NCBI GenBank assembly: GCA_900465675.1
Contig: UBJR01000005.1
Span: 248,001-312,000, forward strand
Source: Hyphomicrobiales bacterium
GTDB taxonomy: Bacteria > Pseudomonadota > Alphaproteobacteria > Rhizobiales > Rhizobiaceae
Length of the DNA: 64,000 nucleotides
Reading direction: 5' to 3'
Shown piece after piece: positions 8,628 to 16,862 of this stretch. The notes below the pieces were generated by a model. That model made no database searches and was not told the origin of the DNA. It saw only the letters and a list, made by a program, of their open reading frames with translations. A program made the position numbers and the translations under genes. How positions within the stretch are numbered: position 1 is the first letter of the stretch; every line of letters begins with the position of its first letter.

Positions 8628-8661
8628 AAATTGAGGGTCCGGCACAAAAGGAGAGAACGAC

Positions 8662-9702
8662 ATGAAGCGAATAGCCTTAGCCGCGCTGACCGTTCTGGCG
8701 CTCGGCATCTCATTGATGACGACCGCCTTCGCGCAATCGAAGGGAACGGTCTATTACCTCGTCCCGACCTTGCTCGATGAATTCCAGACCGGCTCGGTCA
8801 GCGCGCTTGAGATGTTTCTCAAGCAGACCGGCTACGAAATGAAGACGCTGAACGCCGACAACAAGACGGATGCGCAGCAGTCGCAGATGAACGATGTCAT
8901 TGCCTTGAAGCCCTCGGCGATCATTCTGGCCGCCGTCGATTTCAACGCGCTGAAACCATCGATCGAGGCCGCACGCGCCGCCGGTATCCCGGTCGTCGAG
9001 TTCGACCGGCAGATCACCTCGACGCAGTCGGACTTCACATCGGTCGCCGGAACGATCGAGATCGGCTATGTGGCGGCCGAACAGGCAGAAAAGCTGCTGA
9101 AGGCAAAGAATGGCGACGTGAAGGGCAAGGTTCTCCAGGTTCTGGGCGATCCCGGCGATCCCTACACGCTCGACATCCAGAAGGGCTTCGAAGAGAAGAT
9201 GAAGGCCTTCCCGGGCGTGAAGATCATCTCGGTGCCTGCCATGCAGTGGGAAGCCAGCAACGCCGGAACGATCGTGTCCGACCAGATGCTTGCCAACCCT
9301 GATATCGACCTGATCTTCAGTCATGCCGCGCATCTCTCGGTCGCCGCCGTCGCTTCGCTCGAAGCCGCAGGCAAGAAGCCGGGTGATGTCATGCTGATGA
9401 GCTCCAACGGCGCTCCTGTCGGTCTCGACCTGATCCGCAAGGGCTGGCTGAACGTCGAAGTCGAGCAGCCGCTTTATGCGCAGGCCGCGGCCGTCGCCAT
9501 CTTCATGGACAAGATCGCCAAGAAGGAAGAGATCAAGCCCGGCGAATATGACGTGCTCGGCCTGAAGGGCGTCGTCACCAAGGAAGCATGGGGTCCGAAC
9601 ATCAAGATCCCCGGCGCTGCCATCACCAAGGAGAATGTCGACGATCCGGCCTTCTGGGGCAACCAGAAAGCACCGACCGCACAGGTCAAATCGGTCGAAT
9701 GA
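8662..9702 (+). CDS. Sugar ABC transporter periplasmic binding protein
   Basis: 346 residues. The signal peptide is about 25 residues, ending near TTAFAQS, and is followed by a type I sugar-binding fold of the Peripla_BP_4 class ([43 protein letters not shown]). A strong ribosome site (AAAGGAGAG) precedes the ATG. The stop overlaps the permease start by 4 bases. It delivers the sugar to the importer encoded around it. The substrate is not readable from sequence. Confidence 0.88.
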   Translation: MKRIALAALTVLALGISLMTTAFAQSKGTVYYLVPTLLDEFQTGSVSALEMFLKQTGYEMKTLNADNKTDAQQSQMNDVIALKPSAIILAAVDFNALKPSIEAARAAGIPVVEFDRQITSTQSDFTSVAGTIEIGYVAAEQAEKLLKAKNGDVKGKVLQVLGDPGDPYTLDIQKGFEEKMKAFPGVKIISVPAMQWEASNAGTIVSDQMLANPDIDLIFSHAAHLSVAAVASLEAAGKKPGDVMLMSSNGAPVGLDLIRKGWLNVEVEQPLYAQAAAVAIFMDKIAKKEEIKPGEYDVLGLKGVVTKEAWGPNIKIPGAAITKENVDDPAFWGNQKAPTAQVKSVE

Positions 9703-10760
9703 GCGACATCCAAGCGCCCGGGCTTCACAGCCCGGGCTCCCTCCCCAGCAACCGGAACGGCCTGATGACACCTCGCACGCGTCAATTCTTTGAGCTCGTC
9801 CTCGATAATCTCGTCTGGTTCATGCTCATCTTCGTGCTCGCCGTCTTTTCGGCGTTCGTCCCGAACTATTTCCAGCTTGGCATCTTCGCCAATATCATCG
9901 AAGCCTCCAGCGTCCTCGGCGTCATGTCGATCGGCCTGTCGCTGGTAATCATCGCCGGGCATATGGACCTTTCGGTGGAGTCAGTCGCGGCGCTGTCGGC
10001 CATGGCAGTCGGCATCCTGTTCTGCTCGGCCGGCATCGGCATCGGCTTCACGCTCAGCCCGGAATGGCTGATGGTGCCGGTCTCGCTGCTGATCGCCCTT
10101 GCCGTCGGCGGCCTGATCGGGCTGCTCAACGGCTTCCTGATCGTCAAGGTGAAGATGAATGCCTTCATCATCACGCTGGCCTCCTATATCTGGGTGCGCG
10201 GCATCGTGCTTGCCGTCTCGGGCGGCCGCTCCGCGCAGGATCTGGCACCCGCCATCCGCTGGTTCGGTATTCAGAGACTGATCGGCCTGCCACTGACGGC
10301 CTGGATCGCCATCTTCTGCTTCGTGCTGTTTTCGGTGATCATGGCCAAGACCCCGTTCGGCCGTCATCTGACGATGATCGGCGGCAATGAGACGGCAACG
10401 TTCCGCGCCGGCATTCCCGTCCAGCGCAACCTGATCATCGCCTTCGTCATGGCAGGCGCGATCGCCGGTCTCGCCGGCTGGCTACTCGCCATCCGCACCT
10501 CGGGCGCGACAGCCAATCTTGGCGTCGGCCTGCTGTTCAACGCCTTTGCGGCCGTCGTCATCGGCGGCGTCAGCCTGAAGGGCGGCGTCGGCGCCCTGCC
10601 CGGCGTCTATGCTGGCGTGCTGCTGCTGTCGTCGATCAACACCGCCATCAATCTCATGGGCCTGCCCGCCAATTTCACCCAGGTTATCCACGGCTTCCTG
10701 GTGCTGGCGGCGGTCCTTCTCGATACATTCAAGCAAAAACTGCGTCAGAGGCTCGCATGA
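9699..10760 (+). CDS. Sugar ABC transporter permease (CUT2, BPD_transp_2)
   Basis: 353 residues from the ATG overlapping the binding-protein stop; the frame is open further upstream but that part is inside the preceding gene. About eight to ten hydrophobic segments are visible, starting with [17 protein letters not shown] and including [19 protein letters not shown], typical of the RbsC/FrcC class. The late segment [20 protein letters not shown] is a conserved family region. It forms the inner-membrane channel of the importer. The stop overlaps the SDR start (ATGA). Confidence 0.88.
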   Translation: MSDIQAPGLHSPGSLPSNRNGLMTPRTRQFFELVLDNLVWFMLIFVLAVFSAFVPNYFQLGIFANIIEASSVLGVMSIGLSLVIIAGHMDLSVESVAALSAMAVGILFCSAGIGIGFTLSPEWLMVPVSLLIALAVGGLIGLLNGFLIVKVKMNAFIITLASYIWVRGIVLAVSGGRSAQDLAPAIRWFGIQRLIGLPLTAWIAIFCFVLFSVIMAKTPFGRHLTMIGGNETATFRAGIPVQRNLIIAFVMAGAIAGLAGWLLAIRTSGATANLGVGLLFNAFAAVVIGGVSLKGGVGALPGVYAGVLLLSSINTAINLMGLPANFTQVIHGFLVLAAVLLDTFKQKLRQRLA

Positions 10761-11527
10761 CTGGAAGACTGGACGGAAAAATAGCGGTTGTCATCGGCGC
10801 CGCCCGCGGCATCGGCAAGGCGACGGCCAAGCGCTTTCAGGAAGAAGGCGCCACGATCGTCCTCGCCGACTACGAAGAGGAAGGCGGCCGCGCCGCCGCC
10901 GCGGATCTCGGCGTCACCTTCTTCAAGACCGATATCTCGAAGATGGAGGACGCCAAGGCTGTCATCGCCTTCGCAGTCGAGACCTATGGCAGGATCGATA
11001 TCATCGTCCAGAATGCCGGCGTCTATCCCTGGCAGCTGATCGAGGATACCAGCCCCGAGGACTGGGACAACGTCATCGCCGTCAATCTGCGCGGCTCCTT
11101 CAACGCGGCGCGCGCAGCACTCGACCCGATGCGGAAGCAAGGCTATGGACGCATCCTCTTCACCTCGTCTATCACGGGGCCGCGTGTCACCAGCCCGGGC
11201 CACGGCCATTATTCGGCGACCAAGGCCGGGATCAACGGCTTCATCCGCGCCGCAGCGCTCGAATTCTCCTCCTATGGCATCACCGTCAACGGCGTCGAGC
11301 CGGGCAACATCATGACCGAGGCGATGCAGCTTCACCGTGGCCCGGCCTTCATCAAAAACATGGAGGATGCCATTCCGCTCGGCAGGCTCGGCAGCCCGCG
11401 CGATGTCGCCAATGCCTTCCTGTTTCTCGCCTCCGACGATGCAAGCTACATCACCGGCACGACGATCGTCGTCGATGGCGGGCAGCTTCTGCCTGAGGGA
11501 AGCGATTTCAGGCTCTTGCCTCCGTGA
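10757..11527 (+). CDS. Short-chain dehydrogenase/reductase
   Basis: 256 residues, classical SDR. The cofactor motif is GAARGIG at about residue 13, the segment corresponding to NNAG reads QNAGVYPW, and the catalytic serine is in FTSSITG with the YSATKAG tyrosine/lysine pair. It is the last gene of the ROK-ABC operon, coupled by a 4-base overlap. It probably oxidises the imported sugar or polyol, or its lactone precursor, in the cytoplasm. The substrate is unknown. No kinase gene is present, which argues against a straightforward copy of the frc fructose operon. Confidence 0.85.
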   Translation: MTGRLDGKIAVVIGAARGIGKATAKRFQEEGATIVLADYEEEGGRAAAADLGVTFFKTDISKMEDAKAVIAFAVETYGRIDIIVQNAGVYPWQLIEDTSPEDWDNVIAVNLRGSFNAARAALDPMRKQGYGRILFTSSITGPRVTSPGHGHYSATKAGINGFIRAAALEFSSYGITVNGVEPGNIMTEAMQLHRGPAFIKNMEDAIPLGRLGSPRDVANAFLFLASDDASYITGTTIVVDGGQLLPEGSDFRLLPP

Positions 11528-11633
11528 GCTGGCGGCGGTCCTCACGGTCTCGTGAGCGAAGTCGGCCGCCCGTCTCTTGACCTTCGTGACTGCTTCCCTA
11601 CTTCGCAACTCGGGCGAAGAAGTTGGGAATGAC

Positions 11634-12020
11634 ATGAAGGTATTGATCGTTGAGGACGAGGGCATCATTGCCTGGGACCTCGAAAGCATGGTGCTCGACA
11701 ACGGGTTCGAGGTTGCGGGACTCGCAAGGACGGAAATTGAGGCGCTCTCGCTGGCACGGCGAGCCGATATCGCGCTCGTCGACGTACAGCTGGCGGACGG
11801 CCCGACCGGTCCGCAGATCGCCCGCACGCTGATCGATCTCTATGGCATCGAGGTCGTCTTCATGACTGGCAATCCCGAAATTGTCGCGGGCTTCGAGGGC
11901 GCCGTCGGCGTCGTCACCAAGCCGCATCACCTCGACAAGGTCAAGTCGGCGCTGATGGATGCGCTGGCTGCCAGAACCCGCAAACGGGATGCCAGGTCCA
12001 GCGGCGCGACGGCTGCCTGA
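11634..12020 (+). CDS. Single-domain response regulator (CheY-like receiver)
   Basis: 128 residues from the ATG at 11634; an in-frame start at 11577 gives an extension that does not look like a receiver domain. Acidic pocket E7, D8 and E9, phospho-acceptor D50 (IALVDVQL), T78 (VVFMTGN) and K96 (VVTKP) are all in place. There is no output domain. No histidine kinase is adjacent, so it is an orphan receiver, possibly part of the general stress or phosphorelay network. Its partner cannot be named from the sequence. Confidence 0.85.
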   Translation: MKVLIVEDEGIIAWDLESMVLDNGFEVAGLARTEIEALSLARRADIALVDVQLADGPTGPQIARTLIDLYGIEVVFMTGNPEIVAGFEGAVGVVTKPHHLDKVKSALMDALAARTRKRDARSSGATAA

Positions 12021-12045
12021 TGTAGTTCGCTGCAGCGGAAGGCCG

Positions 12046-12849
12046 TCAGTTTTCCGCCCGCCAGAACCGTTCCCTGAATCCGGTTCCGGACGCGTCCCTC
12101 ATGTAATTCCTTAGCTCTCTCTCGGCATCGAGGCCGGGGAAGATTTCGGCGATCTGCGATTCATATTTCAAGATCGCCGCGAACTTGCGCTCGAAGTCGA
12201 CGTCGATATCAACATGATCCCTGACCGTCCAATTGGTCCGCTCCAGTGCAGCCGGCACGCTGTCCGGATGGCCGGGCGGGAAGAAGCCGGCGGCATAGGG
12301 AATGTCCTCATAGAGATAAATATCGGCGTTCCAGGCAGCACTGCATTTGCGGAAAGTCTCGGTGGTCACGACATGATCCAGATGGCGGCCGACCGCCATT
12401 GGGCAGAGGACGATCGTCGGGCGCACCGCGGCGAACCATTCCGCCAGCAAATCCTCCAGCGGCGCCCAGGCCGGATCCCGATCCGATGGCGGCGAGAAGA
12501 CCGCCTCCCGGGTCGCGTAAAGGGGGATGCCATCGCGGTCTTTGCGATAGATTGAATCCGTCATGCCGCCATGAATGTAATCGGCGCCGAGGCGCGCGAT
12601 CGAGGCGATATCCTCCTCGCGCCTGACGGCATACGGATTTGCGCCGAGCCCCCACCATTCATGCAGCTCGCGAACCAGCGGTGACGGCTCACCCTGCAGA
12701 TCGGCATCGCCGGTAAAAATCGTCGCCGCGACGACATGGGCACCATCTTTCACCGCCCTGTCCATTAGCCCGCCGGCACTGAGAACCGCGTCGTCGAGGT
12801 GCGGCGAGAGGATCAGGACGCGGTCGTCCCCGGTGAGCTTGTCGAGCAT
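12046..12849 (-). CDS. PIG-L family zinc-dependent deacetylase
   Basis: 267 residues from the ATG at 12849; a TTG-initiated form reaching to 12888 is possible because neither start has a strong ribosome site. The family motif reads SPHLDDAVLSAGG (H17, D19, D20), and the third metal ligand region is MAVGRHLDHV. The family removes N-acetyl groups from sugars or conjugates (MshB, BshB, LmbE). The protein lacks a signal peptide and is presumably cytoplasmic. It sits alone between a receiver gene, with which it is convergent, and an aldehyde dehydrogenase gene upstream on the same strand (50-base gap). Confidence 0.8.
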   Translation of the reverse strand: MLDKLTGDDRVLILSPHLDDAVLSAGGLMDRAVKDGAHVVAATIFTGDADLQGEPSPLVRELHEWWGLGANPYAVRREEDIASIARLGADYIHGGMTDSIYRKDRDGIPLYATREAVFSPPSDRDPAWAPLEDLLAEWFAAVRPTIVLCPMAVGRHLDHVVTTETFRKCSAAWNADIYLYEDIPYAAGFFPPGHPDSVPAALERTNWTVRDHVDIDVDFERKFAAILKYESQIAEIFPGLDAERELRNYMRDASGTGFRERFWRAEN

Positions 12850-12899
12850 TACGGCATCCGTTCGTGTGGCGATTTTCCTTGCAGACAAAAGACGCCGGA

Positions 12900-14327
12900 T
12901 TATTCACCCCAGCCGACAACACCCTTGATTTCAAGGAAATCATGGATCGCCCAATCGGCGTACTCGCGGCCGTTGCCGGACTGCTTGTAGCCGCCGAAGG
13001 GTGCGAATGTGTCCCAGTCCGGATAGTTGAGATAGACCGAACCGGCGCGCATGCGCTTGGCCACGGCGCGGGCATGCTCGATATCGGTCGACTGGATATA
13101 GGCGGCGAGACCGTAGACCGTATCGTTGGCGATGCGAACGGCATCCTCGTCGTTCTCGTAGGAGATGATCGAGAGAACCGGCCCGAAGATCTCCTCGCGC
13201 GCAATCGTCATGCCGGGCGTGACATGGCCGAAGACTGTCGGACGGATATAATAGCCGCGGTTCAGCCCCTCCGGCCTGCCGGGACCGCCGGTGACCAGCG
13301 TCGCACCTTCGCTGATGCCGCTCTCGATCAGGCGCTGGATCTTGTCATATTGGATCTGGCTGACGACGGGGCCGAGATCGACGCCTTCGGCGCGCGGATC
13401 GCCGGTCTTGAAGGCTTCGGCCGCCTTTTTGGCGATGGCAAGCACCTCGTCGTGGCGGCCTGCCGGTACCAGCATCCGGGTCGGCGCATCGCAGGACTGG
13501 CCAGAGTTGCCGAAGCAGCCCTCGACACCCTTGGCGACGGCCGTTTCGAAATCAGCGTCGTCGAGAATGATGTTTGCCGACTTGCCGCCGAGCTCCTGCG
13601 CCACGCGCTTGACCGTATCGGCGGCGGTCTTCGCAACGATGATCCCGGCCCGCGTCGAACCGGTGAACGAGACCATATCGACATCAGCATGTCCGGCCAT
13701 GACCTGGCCGACATCGGGACCGGTGCCATTCACCAGATTGAACACGCCCTTCGGCGTTCCCGCGGCCGCCATCACCTCGGCGAAGATGATGCCGCTGATC
13801 GGCGCGATTTCCGATGGCTTGAGAACGACCGTGCAGCCTGCGGCGATCGCCGGAGCCACCTTGCAGACGATCTGGTTCAGCGGCCAGTTCCAGGGGGTGA
13901 TCAGCGCGCAGACGCCGATCGGCTCCTTGACGACGGTGGTCGTGCCGCGCTTTTCGCTGAATGTGTATTCCTCGAACGCGGCGATCGTCGCTTCCATGTG
14001 AGCGCGCCCCACCCCGGCCTGCGAATCGCGGGCGAATGGCAGCGGCGCACCCATTTCCTGGCTGACGGCCTGGGCGATATCTTCGAAGCGCTCATTATAG
14101 CATTCGAGAATCCGCTTCAGCAGCGCCAGACGCTCCTCTTTCGAGGTCAGCGAGAACGTTTCGAACGCCTGCTTCGCAGCTGCAACAGCCTTGTCAACAT
14201 CGGCTGCAGAGCCACCGGAGATCGAGGTATAGGTTTCTTCGGTCGATGGATCGATCACCTCGATCGTCTTCGGCATCACAGGATCGACCCAGGCGCCGTC
14301 GATGAAGAATTTCAGGTGGTTATTCAT
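12900..14327 (-). CDS. NAD(P)-dependent aldehyde dehydrogenase
   Basis: 475 residues, a full-length ALDH. The cofactor-binding region is ITPWNWPL and FTGSTRAG, the general base glutamate is in QELGGKS, and catalytic C279 is in NSGQSCDAPTRM. TTGGAGAACAC precedes the ATG. It oxidises an aldehyde to the acid in the cytoplasm. The neighbours are an Lrp regulator and a saccharopine-dehydrogenase-like enzyme, so aminoadipate semialdehyde (lysine catabolism) is an attractive but unproven substrate. The regulator gene lies 143 bases upstream on the same strand. Confidence 0.88.
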   Translation of the reverse strand: MNNHLKFFIDGAWVDPVMPKTIEVIDPSTEETYTSISGGSAADVDKAVAAAKQAFETFSLTSKEERLALLKRILECYNERFEDIAQAVSQEMGAPLPFARDSQAGVGRAHMEATIAAFEEYTFSEKRGTTTVVKEPIGVCALITPWNWPLNQIVCKVAPAIAAGCTVVLKPSEIAPISGIIFAEVMAAAGTPKGVFNLVNGTGPDVGQVMAGHADVDMVSFTGSTRAGIIVAKTAADTVKRVAQELGGKSANIILDDADFETAVAKGVEGCFGNSGQSCDAPTRMLVPAGRHDEVLAIAKKAAEAFKTGDPRAEGVDLGPVVSQIQYDKIQRLIESGISEGATLVTGGPGRPEGLNRGYYIRPTVFGHVTPGMTIAREEIFGPVLSIISYENDEDAVRIANDTVYGLAAYIQSTDIEHARAVAKRMRAGSVYLNYPDWDTFAPFGGYKQSGNGREYADWAIHDFLEIKGVVGWGE

Positions 14328-14447
14328 GTGTTCTCCAATGCCGTTGGTAGCTCAGGCGCGGGCAGCGCGATGGCGCTCGACCGGTGTCATTGACGGACAC
14401 TAGCCGAACTTTGCAAATGTGAAATAGCAATTGCGAGGCAATCTCTG

Positions 14448-14464
14448 CCGCCGCCACGCGGCGG
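14448..14464 (-). terminator. GC-rich hairpin after the Lrp-type gene
   Basis: A perfect 7-bp stem (CCGCCGC / GCGGCGG, 3-base loop) lies 6 bases beyond the Lrp-type stop. There is no T tract, so termination is uncertain. The rest of the 14328-14470 gap should carry the aldehyde dehydrogenase promoter. It includes the palindrome GCAATTGC at 14427-14434. Confidence 0.35.
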
Positions 14465-14470
14465 TGTTTC

Positions 14471-14902
14471 TCACCGGGCAAACCGTGTCGAGAGAATGAT
14501 CGAGGACAGCGTGCGGTCGACGCCATCGATCGCCCCGATCCTGTCGATCACCTGGTCGAGCTCCGATATCGACGGCGCAGCGATCAGCGCGATCAGGTCA
14601 AACGATCCGCTGACGGAATGCAGCGCCGTCACCGTCTGCATCTTGTCGAGGGCCGATGTCACCTGCGCCAGCGCCTTGGGCGCGATGGTGATCAGGATAT
14701 GCGCCCGGATCAGCCCCGAGGCATAGGCATCCGACAGCCTGACGCCATATCCGGCGATCACGCCCTCGCGCTCGAGCCGTTCCAGCCTCGCCTGCACCGT
14801 CGTTCGCGATAGCGACAGTTTCTTGGCCAAGGTGGCAACCGGCAGACGGGCATTTTCGCCGAGCAGCGCCAACAGCTCCCGGTCTTTCACGCTCAGATCC
14901 AT
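14471..14902 (-). CDS. Lrp/AsnC-family transcriptional regulator
   Basis: 143 residues. A helix-turn-helix spans roughly residues 18-50 (ATLAKKLSLSRTTVQARLER), followed by the ligand-binding RAM/ASNC_trans_reg domain (AHILITIAPKA, HSVSGSFDLIALI). Members sense amino acids and usually regulate adjacent catabolic genes. It is divergent from the saccharopine-dehydrogenase-like gene across 132 bases and reads toward the aldehyde dehydrogenase gene, so it likely controls both. Confidence 0.88.
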   Translation of the reverse strand: MDLSVKDRELLALLGENARLPVATLAKKLSLSRTTVQARLERLEREGVIAGYGVRLSDAYASGLIRAHILITIAPKALAQVTSALDKMQTVTALHSVSGSFDLIALIAAPSISELDQVIDRIGAIDGVDRTLSSIILSTRFAR

Positions 14903-15034
14903 CGCTCTACACTCCGCAAAGATTGATCAGCAAACTGATTTAATATGTCCGTCGTTTTGCGCATTCTGCCGCTATTTTATGTGAAGTCCACTGCTAGGCT
15001 TATAAAAATCCTATAAACGTCATCGAGGGCTGAT
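14903..15034. promoter_or_regulatory. Divergent promoter region with ATCAG/CTGAT dyad
   Basis: A 5-bp inverted repeat (ATCAG, CAAA spacer, CTGAT; 14926-14939) lies 24 bases upstream of the Lrp-type start. It is AT-rich and placed where an autoregulatory operator would be expected. Beyond this, no clear promoter boxes were identified. Confidence 0.3.
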
Positions 15035-16138
15035 ATGAAAGAAGTTGTTGTTGCAGGCGCAGGCAAGATCGGTGGCGCCATCGCCTTGATGCTGGCCGAT
15101 ACGGGCGCGTACAAGGTGCTGGTCTTGGACCGCAGCGCTGAACAGACCGAACGGGTCGAGCGGCATCCGGCGATTTCGACCGCCGTGCTTGATATTTCCA
15201 GCCATGCGGATCTGGTGGCCACGCTCAAGGGCAAGTTCGCCGTCCTGTCGGCAGCGCCGTTCAATCTGACCGGCCTGATCGCCGAGGCGGCCCTTGCCGC
15301 CGGCGTGCACTATCTCGACCTCACGGAAGACGTTGCGACGACCAAGAAGGTCGAAGCGCTGGCAGAGAATGCCGAAAGCGCCTTCATTCCCCAGTGCGGC
15401 CTGGCGCCGGGCTTCATCTCGATCGTCGCCAACGATCTGGCCAAGCGCTTCGACAAGCTCGACAGCGTGCGGATGCGTGTCGGCGCGCTGCCGCAATATC
15501 CGTCCAACGCTCTGAACTATAACCTCACCTGGAGCACCGACGGCCTGATCAACGAATATATCGAGCCCTGCGAGGCGATCGTCGAAGGCAAGTTCATCAC
15601 CGTTCCGGCGATGGAAGAACGCGAAGAGTTCTCGCTCGACGGCGTAACCTATGAGGCGTTCAACACCTCTGGCGGACTGGGCACGCTTGCCAAGTCGCTG
15701 GAAGGCCGCGTGCGGACGATGAACTACCGCACGATCCGCTATCCCGGCCATCAGGCGATCATCAAGGCACTCCTGAACGATCTCAACCTGAAAAACCGCC
15801 GCGACGTGCTGAAGGACCTGTTCGAGCATGCGTTGCCCGCCACCATGCAGGACGTGGTCATCGTCTTCGTGACCGTCTGCGGCTGGAAGGACGATCACTA
15901 CCTGCAGGAAACCTACGCCAACAAGGTGTATTCCGGCGTCGTTGCCGGCCGCAAGATGAGCGCGATCCAGATCACCACCGCGGCAGGCATCACCGGCGTG
16001 CTCGATCTTCTTGCCAACGGCAAGCTTCCGACCAAGGGCTTCGTACGACAGGAAGAAATCGCTCTTGCCGACTTCCTCGACAACCGCTTCGGCCAGTTCT
16101 ACAGCCCCGAAGCCGCGCGCCTCAAGGCAGCCAGCTGA
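15035..16138 (+). CDS. Saccharopine dehydrogenase-like oxidoreductase
   Basis: 367 residues. The N-terminal Rossmann fold (VVVAGAGKIGGAIALML) and Sacchrp_dh_NADP-type middle region (LSAAPFNLTGLIAEAAL, LTEDV, GLAPGFISIVA) match the saccharopine dehydrogenase family. In lysine catabolism this enzyme splits saccharopine to glutamate and aminoadipate semialdehyde, which an aldehyde dehydrogenase then oxidises. One such enzyme is encoded nearby. The lysine-ketoglutarate reductase part of a bifunctional protein is not seen. Carboxynorspermidine dehydrogenase is a related alternative. Confidence 0.75.
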   Translation: MKEVVVAGAGKIGGAIALMLADTGAYKVLVLDRSAEQTERVERHPAISTAVLDISSHADLVATLKGKFAVLSAAPFNLTGLIAEAALAAGVHYLDLTEDVATTKKVEALAENAESAFIPQCGLAPGFISIVANDLAKRFDKLDSVRMRVGALPQYPSNALNYNLTWSTDGLINEYIEPCEAIVEGKFITVPAMEEREEFSLDGVTYEAFNTSGGLGTLAKSLEGRVRTMNYRTIRYPGHQAIIKALLNDLNLKNRRDVLKDLFEHALPATMQDVVIVFVTVCGWKDDHYLQETYANKVYSGVVAGRKMSAIQITTAAGITGVLDLLANGKLPTKGFVRQEEIALADFLDNRFGQFYSPEAARLKAAS

Positions 16139-16156
16139 ACCAGCCCTCAGAAATCG

Positions 16157-16181
16157 AACTGCGGCCGATCGGGCCGCAGTT
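16157..16181. terminator. Bidirectional terminator between convergent genes
   Basis: A perfect 10-bp stem (AACTGCGGCC / GGCCGCAGTT, 5-base loop) with A-rich left and T-rich right flanks lies between the saccharopine-dehydrogenase-like gene and putR, abutting the latter's stop. It can terminate both. Confidence 0.8.
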
Positions 16182-16673
16182 TCAAAGGCTGGGATTGAAC
16201 TTGTCCCAGCCTTCCTTGACCGTTTCCATCGCCGGATTGGTCGATGTGCTCGAGACATGCGGCAGCGTCGAAATCTTCTCGCCGAGAACACGGCGGTATT
16301 TGGCGATGTCGCGGGTGCGAACCTTCAGCAAATAGTCGAAGCGCCCGGCGATCATGTGGCACTGTTCGACCTCCTTGATCTTCTTGACCGCATCGTTGAA
16401 GCTCTTCAGCGCGCCCTCGGTCGTGTTCGAGAGCTTGACCTCGACGAAGGCGATATGATCGAGTTCCATCTTCGCCGGATTGAGCACCGCCCGGAAACCC
16501 TCGATATAGCCTTCGGCGATCAGCCGCTTGAAGCGGATCTGGCATGGAGTATTCGACAGGCCGACGCGCGCTGCCAGGTCTGTAATGGAGATCCGCCCAT
16601 CTTCCGACAGGGCCTCCAGTATCTTCCTGTCCAGTTGGTCGAGTTCACTAAACAAGGCGGTCTCTTTAGGCAT
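16182..16673 (-). CDS. putR: Lrp-family proline regulator PutR
   Basis: 163 residues from the ATG at 16673 (TTGGGATGCTAAT upstream); the frame runs on to 16727 without a better start. The helix-turn-helix is in ITDLAARVGLSNTPCQIRFK, followed by a RAM domain (AFVEVKLSNTTEGALKSFND, GRFDYLLKVRTRD). It is divergent from putA. In Agrobacterium and Rhodobacter an Lrp-type PutR activates putA in response to proline, and this PutA lacks its own DNA-binding domain, so the assignment fits. Confidence 0.85.
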   Translation of the reverse strand: MPKETALFSELDQLDRKILEALSEDGRISITDLAARVGLSNTPCQIRFKRLIAEGYIEGFRAVLNPAKMELDHIAFVEVKLSNTTEGALKSFNDAVKKIKEVEQCHMIAGRFDYLLKVRTRDIAKYRRVLGEKISTLPHVSSTSTNPAMETVKEGWDKFNPSL

Positions 16674-16862
16674 ATTAGCATCCCAATCGCGATATCTATA
16701 GATAATTGCCATTGAAATCGCCCTCAATCAAGTTGGATCGACCAGGCACATTTATGCTAGATTGCCGCTGCCGGTGGTTTGGGGCATGGGCGCATGCGCC
16801 TTGCGTATCGAACAGACGCCGGCAGTTGCCGTTCAAACAAGTCCCGCTGCTAGGATCCCGCA

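Noticed and set aside
6727..11527. frcRBCAK fructose operon
   Set aside because: The regulator and single-domain ATPase fit, but gene order differs and an SDR replaces the kinase, so the name was not used.
12864..14393. A 509-codon plus-strand open frame opposite the aldehyde dehydrogenase
   Set aside because: The minus-strand ALDH has all catalytic motifs and a good ribosome site; the opposite frame has neither.
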